From contig JAIETL010000088.1 of NCBI GenBank assembly GCA_019745195.1, positions 1-39,103 on the forward strand: DNA of 39,103 nucleotides, given 5' to 3'. Each line of letters begins with the position of its first letter. Positions within the stretch are counted from its first letter, which is position 1. Position numbers and translations under genes: made by a program. The notes under the pieces were generated by a model that was not told where the DNA came from, ran no database searches, and saw nothing but the letters and a program-made list of their open reading frames with translations. This DNA comes from Beijerinckiaceae bacterium (GTDB lineage: Bacteria; Pseudomonadota; Alphaproteobacteria; Rhizobiales; Beijerinckiaceae). Shown here one piece after another: positions 1-6,547 of this stretch.

Positions 1-276
1 CTCGTTCTCGCGTGCCTCGCCGCCCCGGCGGCCGCCCAGCCCGCGCGCCCGGCGACGCCGGCTGCCGCTCAGCCGGCAGCAGCCGTGAAGAAGATCAACA
101 TCAATACCGCAACCGCAGCCGAACTCGACACGCTGAAGGGCATCGGCGACGCCCGCGCCAAGAAGATCATCGAGGAGCGCGCCAAGGCGAAGTTCAGGAA
201 CTTCGACGATCTGGTGAAGCGCAACATCCTCCCGGCGAATGTCGAGGCCGAGATCAAGGACAAGATCAGCTTCTGA
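1..276 (+). CDS. Secreted ComEA-like helix-hairpin-helix protein, 5' end missing
   Basis: The frame is open from the first base, so the true start lies upstream of the window. The first visible residues (LVLACLAAPAAAQ) look like the end of a signal peptide with an AxA cleavage site, followed by an Ala/Pro-rich linker and then a helix-hairpin-helix module (KININ-TA-AELDTLKGIGDARAKKIIEER). This is the DNA-binding HhH_3 module found in ComEA and related short proteins. ComEA binds incoming DNA in the periplasm during transformation, but many alphaproteobacterial one-domain HhH proteins have no demonstrated role, so DNA uptake is only a possibility. An internal GTG at 85 could be taken as a start, but it would remove the export signal. 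The gene is followed by a strong hairpin at 307-344. Confidence 0.8.
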   Translation, partial: LVLACLAAPAAAQPARPATPAAAQPAAAVKKININTATAAELDTLKGIGDARAKKIIEERAKAKFRNFDDLVKRNILPANVEAEIKDKISF

Positions 277-306
277 CCTGACGTCCTCGCTGGACGAGGC
301 TCGCCA

Positions 307-349
307 CGATACGGCCCGGCGGATCGCTCCGCCGGGCCGTATCGGTTTC
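307..349 (+). terminator. Strong hairpin terminator after the HhH gene
   Basis: A perfect 16-bp stem (CGATACGGCCCGGCGG at 307-322 with its complement at 329-344) with a 6-base loop is followed by GTTTCT. It lies 30 bases past the stop codon of the HhH gene and between convergent genes, so it can end transcription from both sides. The T-run is short, so the stem must do most of the work. Confidence 0.75.
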
Positions 350-379
350 TCTATGCCTTTCGGCCATCGTCGATGCGGC

Positions 380-484
380 TCAGAAATGGACTAGGCCCGC
401 GACGACCGCAGCCATCAGCGCGAAGGACGAGCCCATGGCGAACCAGGCGATCACCTGCGGATCGAGCATTTTGAGATACGGCAT
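380..484 (-). CDS. 34-residue single-pass membrane miniprotein
   Basis: The reading frame encodes 34 residues: a short N-terminal part (MPYLKMLDPQ) and one hydrophobic helix covering about residues 11-33, ending in LVHF. A clear Shine-Dalgarno (GAGGAGG) sits 6 bases before the ATG, which is the main reason to call it. It is the third of three small membrane-protein frames on the minus strand (64, 80 and 34 aa), and its start lies 38 bases beyond the stop of the 80-aa gene, so it may share their transcript from the EcfG-type promoter at 1084-1108. I do not recognise a family. Its role is unknown; membrane miniproteins often modulate a larger membrane complex. Confidence 0.55.
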   Translation of the reverse strand: MPYLKMLDPQVIAWFAMGSSFALMAAVVAGLVHF

Positions 485-522
485 GACACCCTCCTCAAGC
501 TGCAACAAAGAAATCGCTCGCG

Positions 523-765
523 TCAAAGCGGGATGTAGCCGACGAAAATCCCCGCCAGAACCGTCAAAACGAGGCTGACGATCAGCACCACGGCGACCGG
601 CCTGCCCATGAAGCCGCCCCTCGCCTCGACCGGCGTCTCGACGGTCGGACCGTCATCGACCTGATTGAGTTGGCTCGGCTCGACGCGGGGTCGTTGCGTA
701 GAAGGTGAGTTGCCTGCCGCTCCGCTCTGCGACGCATCGACGGGACGCTGCTCTTGATCGATCAT
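523..765 (-). CDS. 80-residue protein with one C-terminal membrane helix
   Basis: Residues 1-50 are polar and probably disordered (Gln, Ser and Pro rich). Residues 55-78 (PVAVVLIVSLVLTVLAGIFVGYI) form one hydrophobic helix, and the chain ends two residues later, so this is a tail-anchored or single-pass protein. The start chosen is the ATG at 765, preceded by CAGGGAG; the frame is open for 24 codons further upstream, but those residues are Arg-rich and lack a better ribosome site. It lies 83 bases downstream of the 64-aa gene and 38 bases upstream of the 34-aa gene, all on the same strand. I do not recognise a family. The shared layout (polar head, single C-terminal helix) with the 64-aa neighbour suggests related roles at the membrane. 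Confidence 0.6.
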   Translation of the reverse strand: MIDQEQRPVDASQSGAAGNSPSTQRPRVEPSQLNQVDDGPTVETPVEARGGFMGRPVAVVLIVSLVLTVLAGIFVGYIPL

Positions 766-848
766 GATCGATACTCCCTGTTGCCCCCAGAAAAGGCACA
801 CTGTCTCCGGTCCTCGCCGGCGGACGCCTCGGATCACGAACCGGCGAC

Positions 849-1043
849 TCAGCTCGTCAGGCCGAAGAAGGTGTTTGCGATCAGCGCCAGCGCGAGCCCT
901 CCGAGCAGGAATGTCAGAAGCGGCCAGTCTTCGCCGTCATCCTGCTGGATGACGTTGGCCCTCTGCGCATCGTCCTGGGCGTGGTTCGACCACGCTTCGC
1001 GCGCCACCCGCTCCCGCATTGCCAAATCCTGCTCCCGGTTCAT
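849..1043 (-). CDS. 64-residue protein with one C-terminal membrane helix
   Basis: The N-terminal half is charged and helical (MNREQDLAMRERVAREAWSN), followed by an acidic stretch (QQDDGEDW) and a hydrophobic helix at about residues 42-62 (LLTFLLGGLALALIANTFFG). The ATG at 1043 is chosen over one five codons earlier because GGGAGG stands 5 bases before it. About 40 bases upstream is a GGAAC-N16-CGTT motif, the form recognised by EcfG sigma factors of the alphaproteobacterial general stress response. It would be the first gene of a three-gene unit with the 80-aa and 34-aa frames. I do not recognise a family; a role in envelope stress is inferred only from the promoter. Confidence 0.65.
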   Translation of the reverse strand: MNREQDLAMRERVAREAWSNHAQDDAQRANVIQQDDGEDWPLLTFLLGGLALALIANTFFGLTS

Positions 1044-1083
1044 CGTCGCCTCCCGCATGAGCCCGTCTGCTTCTGGCCATGAG

Positions 1084-1108
1084 AACGCCCCAATTAACCA
1101 GGGGTTCC
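1084..1108 (-). promoter_or_regulatory. EcfG-type (general stress) promoter before the small membrane proteins
   Basis: On the minus strand GGAAC (1108-1104) is followed after exactly 16 bases by CGTT (1087-1084). This fits the -35/-10 pattern GGAAC-N16/17-CGTT known for EcfG sigma factors, which act with PhyR and NepR. The -10 is 40 bases upstream of the start codon at 1043. No other promoter-like element is obvious here, and the ilvC terminator at 1134-1164 isolates the site from read-through. Confidence 0.65.
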
Positions 1109-1133
1109 GTCCGGCGGTCCCGGCTTAACCGGC

Positions 1134-1164
1134 AAACGAAAAGCGGGCGCCTCTCGGCGCCCGC
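1134..1164 (-). terminator. Rho-independent terminator of ilvC
   Basis: A perfect 9-bp stem (GCGGGCGCC at 1143-1151 and GGCGCCCGC at 1156-1164) with a TCTC/GAGA loop lies 29 bases past the ilvC stop codon. On the minus strand it is followed by TTTTCGTTT, a usable U-tract. Confidence 0.85.
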
Positions 1165-1192
1165 CCATCATCCGGACATGCCTTGAAACGGC

Positions 1193-2212
1193 TCAGTTCT
1201 TCGTCTTGTCGACCAGCGCCTTTGCCTTGATCCAGGGCATCATGTCGCGCAGCTTCGCGCCGACTTCCTCGATCGGATGGGCGGCCATGCGCGCACGCGT
1301 CGCCTTGAACGAAGTCTGGTTGACCTTGTTCTCCAGCATCCAGTCGCGGGTGAACTTGCCCGACTGGATGTCGCTGAGCACGCGCTTCATCTCGGCCTTG
1401 GTTTCGGCGGTGATGATGCGCGGGCCGGTGACGTATTCGCCGAACTCGGCGGTGTTCGAGATCGAGTAGTTCATGTTGGCGATGCCGCCCTCGTAGATCA
1501 GGTCGACGATCAGCTTCACTTCGTGCAGGCACTCGAAATAGGCCATCTCGGGCGCGTAGCCCGCCTCGGTCAGCGTCTCGTAGCCGGCCTTGATCAGCTC
1601 GACGAGACCGCCGCAAAGCACGACCTGCTCGCCGAACAGGTCGGTCTCGCACTCTTCCTTGAAGGTCGTCTCGATGATGCCGGCGCGGCCGCCGCCATTG
1701 GCCGAGGCATAGGAGAGGCCGAGATCATGGGCGTTGCCGGTCGCGTCCTGATGGATCGCGATCAGGGTCGGCACGCCGCCCCCGCGCTGGTATTCTGAAC
1801 GCACCGTGTGGCCGGGACCCTTGGGGGCGACCATCAGCACGTCGAGGTCCTTGCGCGGCTCGATCAGGTTGAAATGCACGTTGAGGCCGTGCGCGAACAG
1901 CAGAGCCGCACCCTCCTTCATGTTGGCGTGCAGCTCATCGCGATAGATGTCGCCCTGCAGCTCGTCGGGCGTCAGCATCATCATGATGTCGGAGACCTTG
2001 GCGGCCTCGGTCGGCGTCATCACCGTGAAGCCGGCCTCCTGCGCCTTCTTGCGCGTGGGCGAGCCGGCCTTGAGCGCGATGACAACGTCCTTGACGCCAG
2101 AATCGCGCAGGTTGAGCGCATGGGCATGGCCTTGGCTGCCGTAGCCGACGATGCAGACCTTCTTGCCCTTGATCAGGTTGATGTCGGCATCACGATCGTA
2201 ATAGACGCGCAT
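1193..2212 (-). CDS. ilvC: Ketol-acid reductoisomerase IlvC
   Basis: This enzyme converts 2-acetolactate or 2-aceto-2-hydroxybutyrate to the dihydroxy acids in valine, leucine and isoleucine synthesis, using NADPH and Mg2+. The 339-residue length is that of class I (short) enzymes. Visible features are the Rossmann motif GYGSQGHAHALNLRDSG (residues 24-40), the cofactor loop KAGSPTRKKA, the FAHGLNVHF segment with the catalytic His, APKGPGH, and the metal-binding region ETTFKEECETDLFGEQ followed by the knotted C-terminal domain. It has its own terminator. A TetR gene ends 36 bases upstream on the same strand, so it could be read from that promoter as well as its own. It acts on the product of the ilvB/ilvN enzyme encoded 2.5-6 kb away in this window. 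Confidence 0.98.
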   Translation of the reverse strand: MRVYYDRDADINLIKGKKVCIVGYGSQGHAHALNLRDSGVKDVVIALKAGSPTRKKAQEAGFTVMTPTEAAKVSDIMMMLTPDELQGDIYRDELHANMKEGAALLFAHGLNVHFNLIEPRKDLDVLMVAPKGPGHTVRSEYQRGGGVPTLIAIHQDATGNAHDLGLSYASANGGGRAGIIETTFKEECETDLFGEQVVLCGGLVELIKAGYETLTEAGYAPEMAYFECLHEVKLIVDLIYEGGIANMNYSISNTAEFGEYVTGPRIITAETKAEMKRVLSDIQSGKFTRDWMLENKVNQTSFKATRARMAAHPIEEVGAKLRDMMPWIKAKALVDKTKN

Positions 2213-2248
2213 TGTGGTGGTCCTTCCTTGGGGTTCTGGCTGGTTTCT

Positions 2249-2923
2249 TCAGGCTTTCGGTCCGGCCAGATCGTCTTTCGAGGACGTGGCCGCACCGTGA
2301 AGAGCGAGGAACTGGTCGGTCGCGCGCGCCGCATCGCGCATGATCTCGGCCCTGCTGAGAACGAGCGCGTCGCCGAGCAGAAGCCTGATCTGAACATCAC
2401 GGCCAACGAGGCCAAAAAAGGTGCGGAACGCCGTTTCGGCGTCGTCGAAATGGAGCAGCCCCGCCTCGCGGCCGGCCTCGAGCACCGGCCGCAGCCGCTC
2501 GCCGATGGCGAAGCGCCCATTGGCCAGCACGATGCCGCCGAGATTGCTTTTTCGCGAGGCCGCATGGCCGATGGCGAGCCGGTTGAGGGCGATCGAGGTC
2601 GGGCTCGAGATGACGCTGAGCCAGTTCGCCGCGAAACCTTTGAGACTGTCGCGCAGGGTCGCGATGTCGAGGCTCTGCCGGTCGTAAGCGCCGGCCCGGA
2701 CGCGCGCCGCCTGCCATTGCACGGTCGCGGTCAACAGGCCGTCGCGGTCGCCGAACCATTTGTAGAGCGTCTCCTTGGAGCAGCTCGCCCGGCGCGCGAC
2801 CGCAGCCATGGTCAACTGGTCGCCCTCCTCCACCATCAGCGACAGCACGGCTTCGAGCACGGCTTCCTGGCGGGCCGTCGGCTCCTCAGTCTCGCTGTCA
2901 TGGGTCTTGAGCGTCGCCGCCAT
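2249..2923 (-). CDS. TetR/AcrR family transcriptional regulator
   Basis: The 224-residue protein has an N-terminal TetR helix-turn-helix at about residues 20-65 (AVLSLMVEEG-QLTMAAVARRASCSKETLYKWFGDRDGLL), where the TLYKWF recognition-helix signature is typical of the family. The larger C-terminal ligand domain resembles the AefR-like type. The frame is open 53 codons further upstream, but the ATG at 2923 gives the normal family start, and the extra part would run across the presumed operator. A near-perfect 20-bp palindrome at 2948-2967, 25 bases before the start, is the likely operator, suggesting autoregulation and joint control of the divergent DUF924 gene. The ligand is unknown. Its position directly before ilvC may be coincidental. 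Confidence 0.9.
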   Translation of the reverse strand: MAATLKTHDSETEEPTARQEAVLEAVLSLMVEEGDQLTMAAVARRASCSKETLYKWFGDRDGLLTATVQWQAARVRAGAYDRQSLDIATLRDSLKGFAANWLSVISSPTSIALNRLAIGHAASRKSNLGGIVLANGRFAIGERLRPVLEAGREAGLLHFDDAETAFRTFFGLVGRDVQIRLLLGDALVLSRAEIMRDAARATDQFLALHGAATSSKDDLAGPKA

Positions 2924-2947
2924 TATCGCAATCTGTCGCGGAACTTG

Positions 2948-2967
2948 ACCGTACCGTACGTTACGGT
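2948..2967. promoter_or_regulatory. Probable TetR operator palindrome
   Basis: ACCGTACCGTACGTTACGGT reads the same on both strands at 18 of 20 positions. It stands in the divergent region between the TetR start (2923) and the DUF924 start (3073). Position, length and symmetry are those of a TetR-dimer operator. Confidence 0.65.
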
Positions 2968-3072
2968 TCGGCTGAGTAGCGCACGGCACACGAGAACGCA
3001 AGAGCCTTGCAGGCGCCCCGGCGCGACCACATTTCGCCCCCACCCACGAATTGGCATGAGAAGGACCAGGCG

Positions 3073-3621
3073 ATGCCGACAACCGCCACGATCGACGAGG
3101 TTCTATCCTTCTGGCGCGCCGCCGGCCCGGAAAAATGGTTCGCCAAGGACGACGCGTTCGACGCGGATATCCGCAATCGCTTCTTCGCCGCGCATGAGGC
3201 TGCTGCCTGCGGCGAGCTTGCGGGCTGGAACAATACGCCCGAGGGCGTCTACGCCCTGCTGATCCTGCTCGACCAGTTCCCGCGCAACCTGTTCCGGGGA
3301 TTGCCGCGCGCCTTCGCCACCGATGCGCAGGCGCTGACGATCGCCGAACGCGCCATCGCGAGAGGGTTCGACAAGGCGATCGACGTACCCGAGCGGCGTT
3401 TCATCTACATGCCGTTCATGCACGCTGAGGATTTGGCGCATCAGGAACGCTGCATCGCGCTCTGTCAGGCGTCCGACGATCCCGAGGGTGTCAAATTCGC
3501 CGTGATCCACCGCGACATCATCCGCGATTTCGGCCGCTTTCCACACCGCAACCCGATTCTTGGCCGCAAGACGACGCCGCAGGAAGAGGAGTTTCTCGAC
3601 GAAGGCGGCTTTCGCGGCTGA
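3073..3621 (+). CDS. DUF924 family protein
   Basis: This 182-residue protein matches the DUF924 family: an N-terminal VLSFWRAAGPEKWFAKDDAFDADIRNRF segment, the LILLDQFPRNLFRG signature in the middle, IYMPFMHAEDLAHQER, and a C-terminal FPHRNPILGRKTTPQEEEFL. The family folds as a helical, TPR-like bundle and has no agreed biochemical role, so none is proposed. The ATG at 3073 is used because AGGACCAGG precedes it and family members start just before the VLSFW segment; the frame also opens 22 codons earlier. It is divergent from the TetR gene and the presumed operator lies between them, so it is the likely target of that regulator. It converges with a small membrane-protein gene ending at 3632. 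Confidence 0.88.
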   Translation: MPTTATIDEVLSFWRAAGPEKWFAKDDAFDADIRNRFFAAHEAAACGELAGWNNTPEGVYALLILLDQFPRNLFRGLPRAFATDAQALTIAERAIARGFDKAIDVPERRFIYMPFMHAEDLAHQERCIALCQASDDPEGVKFAVIHRDIIRDFGRFPHRNPILGRKTTPQEEEFLDEGGFRG

Positions 3622-3631
3622 GCCTTCGGCC

Positions 3632-3841
3632 TCAGCCGCCGGCCTGCTGGCTCGCCATTCGCTGCAGGAAGATCGCTGCGACGGTCAGGATGAAGCCCGC
3701 CCACCAGAGCGGCGAACGCAGGCTTCTGCCGCTGCCCACCGCTTCGGGAGGCGTACGGCCCGAGACACGCTGGATGATCGGCCAGACGAAGCACGACAAG
3801 CCGAGGATGCCGAGACCGAGAGCGATGTGGTTGAGGGACAA
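3632..3841 (-). CDS. Small protein with two membrane helices, TTG start
   Basis: The 69-residue product has a first hydrophobic helix (HIALGLGILGLSCFVWPII) at about residues 4-22, a polar middle (Gly/Ser/Pro/Arg), and a second helix (PLWWAGFILTVAAIFLQRM) near residues 43-62. The start is inferred to be the TTG at 3841: it begins 4 bases after the toxin stop codon and has GGAG, part of the toxin's last codons, about 10 bases upstream. An ATG 20 codons earlier would overlap the toxin gene in another frame. Translation may be coupled to the toxin gene. I do not recognise a family, and the toxin link may be only positional. Confidence 0.5.
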   Translation of the reverse strand: MSLNHIALGLGILGLSCFVWPIIQRVSGRTPPEAVGSGRSLRSPLWWAGFILTVAAIFLQRMASQQAGG

Positions 3842-3845
3842 CTGA

Positions 3846-4217
3846 TCACGTCTCCGGCGGCAGATTGATGCCCATGAACGCCACCAGCCGGTTGCGGACA
3901 TGCAGCGTCAGTTCGTCAGGCAGTCTACCTATAAATCGAAAATAGCGGCGTCCGCGATCGACCATGCGGGCCTGATCCGCAAGTATCGACCCGCTCACGA
4001 CGCATCCTGGCGGGATGATGATCTTCGTCGGCCAAGGTTTGACGTTCGAGGTAATCGGGCAGATTAGCGTGCGGCGGGACACGTCGTGCAACGCATTATC
4101 CGACAAGATCAGCGCGGGCCTACGCCCGCCTTGCTCCGATCCGACGGCTGGATCGAAATCGACCCAGTAGATATCGCCGAATTCAGGTGATCTTTCGGCG
4201 GGGATTATAGTCGTCAT
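3846..4217 (-). CDS. MazF/PemK-family toxin (mRNA endoribonuclease)
   Basis: The 123-residue protein has the hallmarks of the MazF/PemK/ChpB fold: the N-terminal GDIYWVDFDPAVGSEQGGRRPALILS segment, in which the Arg and the strand after GGRRP form the active-site region, then TLICPITSNVKPWPTKI, and the later SGSILADQARMVDRGR segment with the Asp-Gln and Arg of the family core. Such toxins cut mRNA at short sequences when the antitoxin is lost. The start at 4217 has GGAAGTG 6 bases before it. It overlaps the end of the antitoxin gene by 35 bases, more than the few bases usual in such pairs. The target sequence cannot be predicted from the protein. Confidence 0.93.
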   Translation of the reverse strand: MTTIIPAERSPEFGDIYWVDFDPAVGSEQGGRRPALILSDNALHDVSRRTLICPITSNVKPWPTKIIIPPGCVVSGSILADQARMVDRGRRYFRFIGRLPDELTLHVRNRLVAFMGINLPPET

Positions 4218-4515
4218 AGATCACTTCCGAGCCGACATCCGGTCCCCAATCGACATCGTCGTCCGGCGCATTTTCTGGGCCGAGGCGGCGGATTTCCGAT
4301 ACGATCCATTCGAGCGTCACCGGATAGGGCTCAGGAAGCCCTCCGGAGGCGTCGGCGCGCGCGTCACCGTCACGCAAATCGGGCTCAAGCCTCACGCCCG
4401 CACCTTCGACCGACACATCAAGCGTCATGCCCGGCGTGAGCCCGAGCTGCTTCACCACCGCCTTCGGCAGCCGCACAGCCGTGCTGTTGCCCCATTTAGC
4501 GACCTGAACCTTCAT
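4183..4515 (-). CDS. AbrB/MazE-family antitoxin
   Basis: Residues 1-45 form a swapped-hairpin AbrB-type DNA-binding domain (VQVAKWGNSTAVRLPKAVVKQLGLTPGMTLDV), as in MazE and PemI. The remaining ~65 residues are acidic and probably disordered until they wrap the toxin (LEWIVSEIRRLGPENAPDDDVDWGP). The ATG at 4515 is preferred over one four codons upstream because GGAGG stands 5 bases before it. The gene begins 54 bases after the ilvN stop on the same strand. That gap contains two copies of a CCGGATATCCG palindrome, the likely operators for autoregulation by the toxin-antitoxin complex. Read-through from the ilv unit could also express it. Confidence 0.92.
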   Translation of the reverse strand: MKVQVAKWGNSTAVRLPKAVVKQLGLTPGMTLDVSVEGAGVRLEPDLRDGDARADASGGLPEPYPVTLEWIVSEIRRLGPENAPDDDVDWGPDVGSEVIYDDYNPRRKIT

Positions 4516-4528
4516 CGCCGCCTCCATT

Positions 4529-4564
4529 CCCGGATATCCGTAGCACGGAAGCCCGGATATCCGG
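4529..4564. promoter_or_regulatory. Paired palindromic operators before the antitoxin gene
   Basis: CCCGGATATCCG occurs at 4529-4540 and again at 4552-4563, where the second copy extends to the perfect 12-bp palindrome CCGGATATCCGG (4553-4564). The copies are 23 bp apart and lie between the ilvN stop (4570) and the antitoxin start (4515). Twin palindromes before a MazE-type gene are what cooperative autorepression would need. Confidence 0.65.
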
Positions 4565-4569
4565 AAGCG

Positions 4570-5106
4570 TCACATCGCCTCCGGCCCCCGGCTCATCGCG
4601 GCGATGCCCGTGCGCGAGACCTCCGTCAGCCCGACCACGGTCATCAGCTTGATGAAGCGCTCGATCTCGTCGGTCGAGCCGGTCAGCTCGAAGACGAAAG
4701 AGGTCAGCGAGGCGTCGAGCGTGCGCGCGCCAAAAGCCGCCGCCAGCCGCATCGCCTCGACGCGGTGCTCGCCCTTGCCGACGACCTTGACCAGCGCGAG
4801 TTCACGCTCCAGCGCCTCGCCCTGCAAGGTCAGGTCGACGACGCGGTGGACGGGCACGAGCCGGTCGAGATGGGCCTTGATCTGGTCGATGATGTGGGCG
4901 GTGCCCGACGTCACGACGGTGATGCGCGAGATGTGCTTCTCGTGCTCGGTCTCGGATACGGTCAGGCTCTCGATATTGTAGCCCCGCCCGGAGAACAACC
5001 CGGCGATCCGCGCCAGCACGCCCGGCTCGTTGTCGACCGTGACGGCGAGCGTGTGACGCGCGATCGGCTGGTTCTGCGGTGCGGTCGGATAATGGGTCGT
5101 GTTCAT
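4570..5106 (-). CDS. ilvN: Acetolactate synthase small (regulatory) subunit
   Basis: The small subunit (also called IlvH) binds the catalytic subunit, raises its activity and gives feedback inhibition by valine. The 178-residue length matches the family. Residues 15-90 form the ACT domain (HTLAVTVDNEPGVLARIAGLFSGRGYNIESL), whose loop binds valine; residues 95-170 form the C-terminal domain (LVKVVGKGEHRVEAMRLAAAFGARTLD). The start codon overlaps the GST stop as ATGA, so its translation is probably coupled to the gene before it. The frame runs open upstream through the GST gene, but those residues do not resemble IlvN. The gene is split from ilvB by a racemase and a GST gene, whereas ilvB and ilvN usually adjoin. 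Confidence 0.96.
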   Translation of the reverse strand: MNTTHYPTAPQNQPIARHTLAVTVDNEPGVLARIAGLFSGRGYNIESLTVSETEHEKHISRITVVTSGTAHIIDQIKAHLDRLVPVHRVVDLTLQGEALERELALVKVVGKGEHRVEAMRLAAAFGARTLDASLTSFVFELTGSTDEIERFIKLMTVVGLTEVSRTGIAAMSRGPEAM

Positions 5107-5816
5107 GACAGGGCTCGGCTTCGGCTGAGATGAGGGCGGAAATCGGTGATGACGGGCTCCTGTGCCTCGTCCTCGGCGATGATCCAGGGCTCGGCCAATG
5201 CGCCGAGCCGCCAGGACTGGTAGCCACGCGTGGCCTGCACGGCGTCGACATAGGCCGTGCAGACCGGATCGAGCGGGATCGAATAGCCGGTGAAGCGGGC
5301 CGTCACCGGCGCAAACATCGCGTCCGCCGCGCTGAATGCGCCGAACAGGAACGGCCCTCCGGCGCCGAAACGAGCCCGCGCATCGCGCCAGATCGTGCTG
5401 ATGCGGGCGACATCGGCCGCCACCTTCGCCCCGCGATCCTTCGGCGGATGCACCCAGGCGAGGTTCATCGGGCAGGCGCTGCGCAAGGCCGAAAAGCCGG
5501 CATGCATCTCCGCCGAAATCGAGCGCGCCATCGCCTTCGCGGCCGGGTCGCGTGGCCAGATCGCGAGTTCGGGACACGTATCGGCGATATGGTCGAGGAT
5601 CGCGAGCGATTCCCAGACCTGGATTTCGCCATCGATCAGCGCAGGCACCTTGCCGCCGGGCGAGAAGACGGAGACGGCGCGCTTCCATTCAGGATCGTCG
5701 AAGGCCTGCGCGAAGGGAATCAGCACCTCCTCGAACGGAATGCCGAACTGCGTCAGCAAGAGCCAGGGCCGCAGCGACCAGGATGAGTGGTTCTTGTTGG
5801 CGATGACGAGTTTCAT
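5103..5816 (-). CDS. Glutathione S-transferase family protein
   Basis: The N-terminal thioredoxin-like domain (residues 1-80) starts KLVIANKNHSSWSLRPWLLL, with a Ser-Ser pair where the catalytic Ser/Cys is expected. It contains SPGGKVPALIDGEIQVWESLAILDHIAD, the glutathione-binding cis-Pro and Glu-Ser segment. Residues 95-220 form the helical C-terminal domain, with GPFLFGAFSAADAMFAPV as the N-capping-type motif. This is close to the zeta/SspA-like branch of GSTs. The substrate is unknown. The gene overlaps the racemase gene before it and ilvN after it by 4 bases each (ATGA), so the three are almost certainly co-translated. No link between GSTs and branched-chain synthesis is known to me. Confidence 0.9.
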   Translation of the reverse strand: MKLVIANKNHSSWSLRPWLLLTQFGIPFEEVLIPFAQAFDDPEWKRAVSVFSPGGKVPALIDGEIQVWESLAILDHIADTCPELAIWPRDPAAKAMARSISAEMHAGFSALRSACPMNLAWVHPPKDRGAKVAADVARISTIWRDARARFGAGGPFLFGAFSAADAMFAPVTARFTGYSIPLDPVCTAYVDAVQATRGYQSWRLGALAEPWIIAEDEAQEPVITDFRPHLSRSRALS

Positions 5817-6523
5817 GCTGCCTGACTCTCGCTCTCCAGAGCAAAATCCAGAGCCGCCTCCACATGCAGCGCTGTCGTGTCGAACACCGGCAGCGCGGTA
5901 TCGTCCTGCGAGATCAGCAGCCCGATCTCGGTGCAGCCGAGGATGACGCCATCGGCGCCGTTGCGGGCGACTGCATCCGCGATGATGCCGCGATAGCGCG
6001 CTTTCGAGGCGGGCCTGATCTCGCCCCGGCAGAGCTCCTCATAGATGATGCGATGCACGTCAGTGCGCTCCGCCTCGCCCGGAACCCGCGCCTCGACGCC
6101 GTGCGCCGCCAGCCGGTCGCGGTAGAACGCCTGCTCCATGGTGAAACGCGTCGCCAGCAGCAGCGGCTTGCGCGATGGGCTGGCCTTGATCGCACGCGCC
6201 GTGACGTCGGCGAGATGCAGGAACGGCACGCGCGTCGCGCCCGTGATCCGGTCTGCGAGCTTGTGCATCGTGTTGGTGCAGAGCACGACGCAGCCCGCTC
6301 CGGCCCGCTCCAGACGGCGCGCACTGTCGGCCAGCACGTCTCCGGCCGCGTCCCAGTCGCCGCGCGCCTGCATCTCGGCGATCGGCGAGAAGTCGAGCGA
6401 ATGCAGCAGGATATCGGCCGAGTGCAGCCCGCCCCGGCGGGCGCGCACGCCCTCGTTGAGCAGGCGGTAATACACCGCCGTCGATTCCCAGCTCATCCCG
6501 CCGATCAGGCCGATTGTGGTCAT
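5813..6523 (-). CDS. Aspartate/glutamate racemase family protein
   Basis: The 236-residue protein begins TTIGLIGGMSWESTAVYYRLLNEGV, a strong signature of the amino-acid racemase family (YgeA/RacD group). Two Cys residues expected to act as the two catalytic bases are present, in VVLCTNTMHK (near residue 82) and ILGCTEIGLL (near residue 196). These PLP-independent enzymes interconvert L- and D-amino acids, usually aspartate or glutamate, though YgeA has broad specificity. The start has a strong ribosome site (GAGGAGGGAGA). It lies 140 bases after ilvB, separated by a long palindromic repeat, and overlaps the GST gene by 4 bases. A role with branched-chain substrates cannot be excluded from context. 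Confidence 0.92.
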   Translation of the reverse strand: MTTIGLIGGMSWESTAVYYRLLNEGVRARRGGLHSADILLHSLDFSPIAEMQARGDWDAAGDVLADSARRLERAGAGCVVLCTNTMHKLADRITGATRVPFLHLADVTARAIKASPSRKPLLLATRFTMEQAFYRDRLAAHGVEARVPGEAERTDVHRIIYEELCRGEIRPASKARYRGIIADAVARNGADGVILGCTEIGLLISQDDTALPVFDTTALHVEAALDFALESESQAA

Positions 6524-6547
6524 TTCGTCTCCCTCCTCTCGCCCTCC

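Noticed and set aside
12..281. An 89-codon frame overlapping the HhH gene
   Set aside because: Its product is Arg/Gln/Gly-rich and without motifs. The frame from base 1 gives a signal peptide end and an HhH domain.
754..1128. A 124-codon plus-strand frame opposite the small membrane proteins
   Set aside because: It has no membrane helix, motif or ribosome site, while the minus-strand frames have all-or-most of these and a promoter.
2943..2964. A GGAAC...CGTT pair before DUF924 as a further EcfG promoter
   Set aside because: The spacer is only 14 bases and the CGTT is part of the TetR palindrome.
1808..3262. A 484-codon plus-strand open frame over ilvC, the TetR gene and DUF924
   Set aside because: It is antisense to ilvC and TetR and out of frame with DUF924, all of which show clear family motifs.
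4570..5688. An IlvN with ~190 extra N-terminal residues
   Set aside because: The extra part lies within the GST gene in another frame and shows no similarity to IlvN. The ATGA junction at 5103-5106 gives a normal 178-residue protein.
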